From: Candidatus Woesearchaeota archaeon CG08_land_8_20_14_0_20_47_9
Lineage (GTDB): Archaea; Nanobdellota; Nanobdellia; Woesearchaeales; CG1-02-47-18
DNA: 21,595 nt
Assembly: GCA_002763335.1 (NCBI GenBank)
Contig: PEYS01000115.1
Coordinates: 1 to 21,595, forward strand
Direction of reading: 5' to 3'
Shown one piece after another: positions 20,810 to 21,595 of the stretch. Under the pieces are notes generated by a model, which worked only from the letters and a program-made list of their open reading frames with translations, searched no databases and was not told the DNA's origin. A program made the position numbers and the translations under genes. Each line of letters starts with the position of its first letter. Positions within the stretch are counted from its first letter, which is position 1.

Positions 20810-21595
20810 ATGGATAGCAATACAATATTAAAACAATTCAGGGAAAAGGTAAATGATAAGATTAGTTTGAAATCCAAAGGCATCAACAGATATATTGTCC
20901 AAACCCCATTCTTATTTGAGGATGGCGATAACTTAGTAATTCTATTAAAGTATAACCCTGATAAAAAGACATGGTATCTCACAGACGAGGGACACACCTT
21001 CTTACATATTAGCTACTTCATGGACGAAAAGGATTTCTCAAAAGGAACACGGGAAAAGATAATCAACAACTGCAAATCCATGTTTTCTGTGACAGAGGAC
21101 AAAGGAGAGCTCGTTTTAAAGGTTGTTGACAATAATTTTGGGGACGCATTGTATGACTTTGTGCAGTGTTTGTTAAAGATAACAGATGTCACTTATTTAG
21201 AAAGAGAAAGGGTGAAATCAACCTTTTTTGAAGACTTTAGATTATCTGTTGCTGCCATAGCCAAAAAGAAAAAGATAGAGGCACAGTTTGAATATTACGC
21301 AAAAGAAAAGGATACAAAAAAATCATACCCTGTTGATTGTTACCTAGAGACGCAAAAAGAACCAATTTTTATCTTTGCCATAAATAGCAATGATAAATGC
21401 AACCTAGCTACTATATCTATCTTAATGTTTGAAAGATGGAACATAAAGTTTCATGCTGTGGGTGTCTTTGAGGACCAAACTGAGATCAATCGACAGGTAT
21501 TGGCCAGGTTCTCAGATGTATGCGAAAAACAGGTCAGCAATTTAGATGTTATGGACCGGCTAGAAATATACATTGATGGTCACAAAAAGCATTGA
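20810..21595 (+). CDS. DUF1828/DUF1829-containing protein
   Basis: A 261-aa protein whose stop is the last base triplet of the window. ATG 20810 (MDSNTIL) follows the upstream stop by 1 nt; an in-frame ATG at 20780 lies inside the upstream gene and is less likely. Residues about 26-115 fit DUF1828: FLFEDGDNLVILLKY then KTWYLTDEGHTF at 53-64, the family's hallmark W-x-LTD-x-G. Residues about 150-245 fit DUF1829: SYPVDCYLETQKEPIFIFA near 172-190 and FERWNIKFHAVGVF after it. Strand pattern with Asp176 and Glu180 recalls a nuclease-like core, but I see no convincing PD-(D/E)xK site. Function is unknown; such proteins are found in bacteria and archaea, often beside mobile or defence genes. Confidence 0.75.
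   Translation: MDSNTILKQFREKVNDKISLKSKGINRYIVQTPFLFEDGDNLVILLKYNPDKKTWYLTDEGHTFLHISYFMDEKDFSKGTREKIINNCKSMFSVTEDKGELVLKVVDNNFGDALYDFVQCLLKITDVTYLERERVKSTFFEDFRLSVAAIAKKKKIEAQFEYYAKEKDTKKSYPVDCYLETQKEPIFIFAINSNDKCNLATISILMFERWNIKFHAVGVFEDQTEINRQVLARFSDVCEKQVSNLDVMDRLEIYIDGHKKH

Overview
The window reads as archaeal chromosome, moderately AT-rich. Support for an archaeon: AT-rich TATA boxes (TTTATAAA, TTTATATA) lie about 25-30 nt before many start codons, so several messages look leaderless; the ribosome sites that are visible are of the GGTGAT/GAGGT/GGAGGTG type; and several families are typical of Archaea (two-helix membrane wHTH regulator, tiny zinc ribbons, AbrB/PIN pairs). The lineage cannot be fixed from the sequence alone; a DPANN or Altiarchaeota-like genome is only a guess. 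No rRNA, tRNA, CRISPR array or transposase was seen.

Layout. 1-382: a hairpin-rich stretch holding a decayed hicB antitoxin. 383-12690: a carbohydrate block of two GH130 mannoside phosphorylase-like proteins (one with a C-terminal winged helix), three GT4 glycosyltransferases (one a 1508-residue giant with a probable second, GT-A-like centre, one fused to an alpha/alpha barrel) and a phosphomannomutase/phosphoglucomutase. A VapBC-type toxin-antitoxin pair sits inside this block. 12687-13184: small ORFs, including a 51-aa zinc ribbon, and a repeat hairpin. 13186-14049: a 10TM metal-exporter-like permease. 14129-16026: a divergent redox locus of a membrane-anchored wHTH regulator, a thioredoxin-like lipoprotein and a CcdA/DsbD-like electron carrier. 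16193-17323: an unrecognised protein built of six helical repeats. 17566-18798: an AbiE pair whose toxin gene has lost its middle. 19008-20021: an M24 Xaa-Pro peptidase. 20347-21595: a two-gene unit with a DUF1828/DUF1829 protein.

How it fits together. None of the GH130, GT or mutase proteins shows a signal peptide. The simplest reading is a cytoplasmic mannan (or mixed mannoside) cycle: GT4 enzymes build the glycan, GH130 enzymes phosphorolyse it to mannose-1-phosphate, and the mutase links that to mannose-6-phosphate. This is inference from families and order. The second module looks like a self-controlled envelope disulfide system: the regulator carries a Cys-Gly-Cys pair on a predicted outer loop, and a GTTACA/TGTAAC palindrome lies between its promoter and that of the thioredoxin gene.

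Two repeat types stand out: a 37-bp perfect direct repeat at 15-51 and 16112-16148, which brackets the carbohydrate-plus-redox segment, and a family of intergenic hairpins with GCTTTGAATA / CAAAGCCCTC arms.
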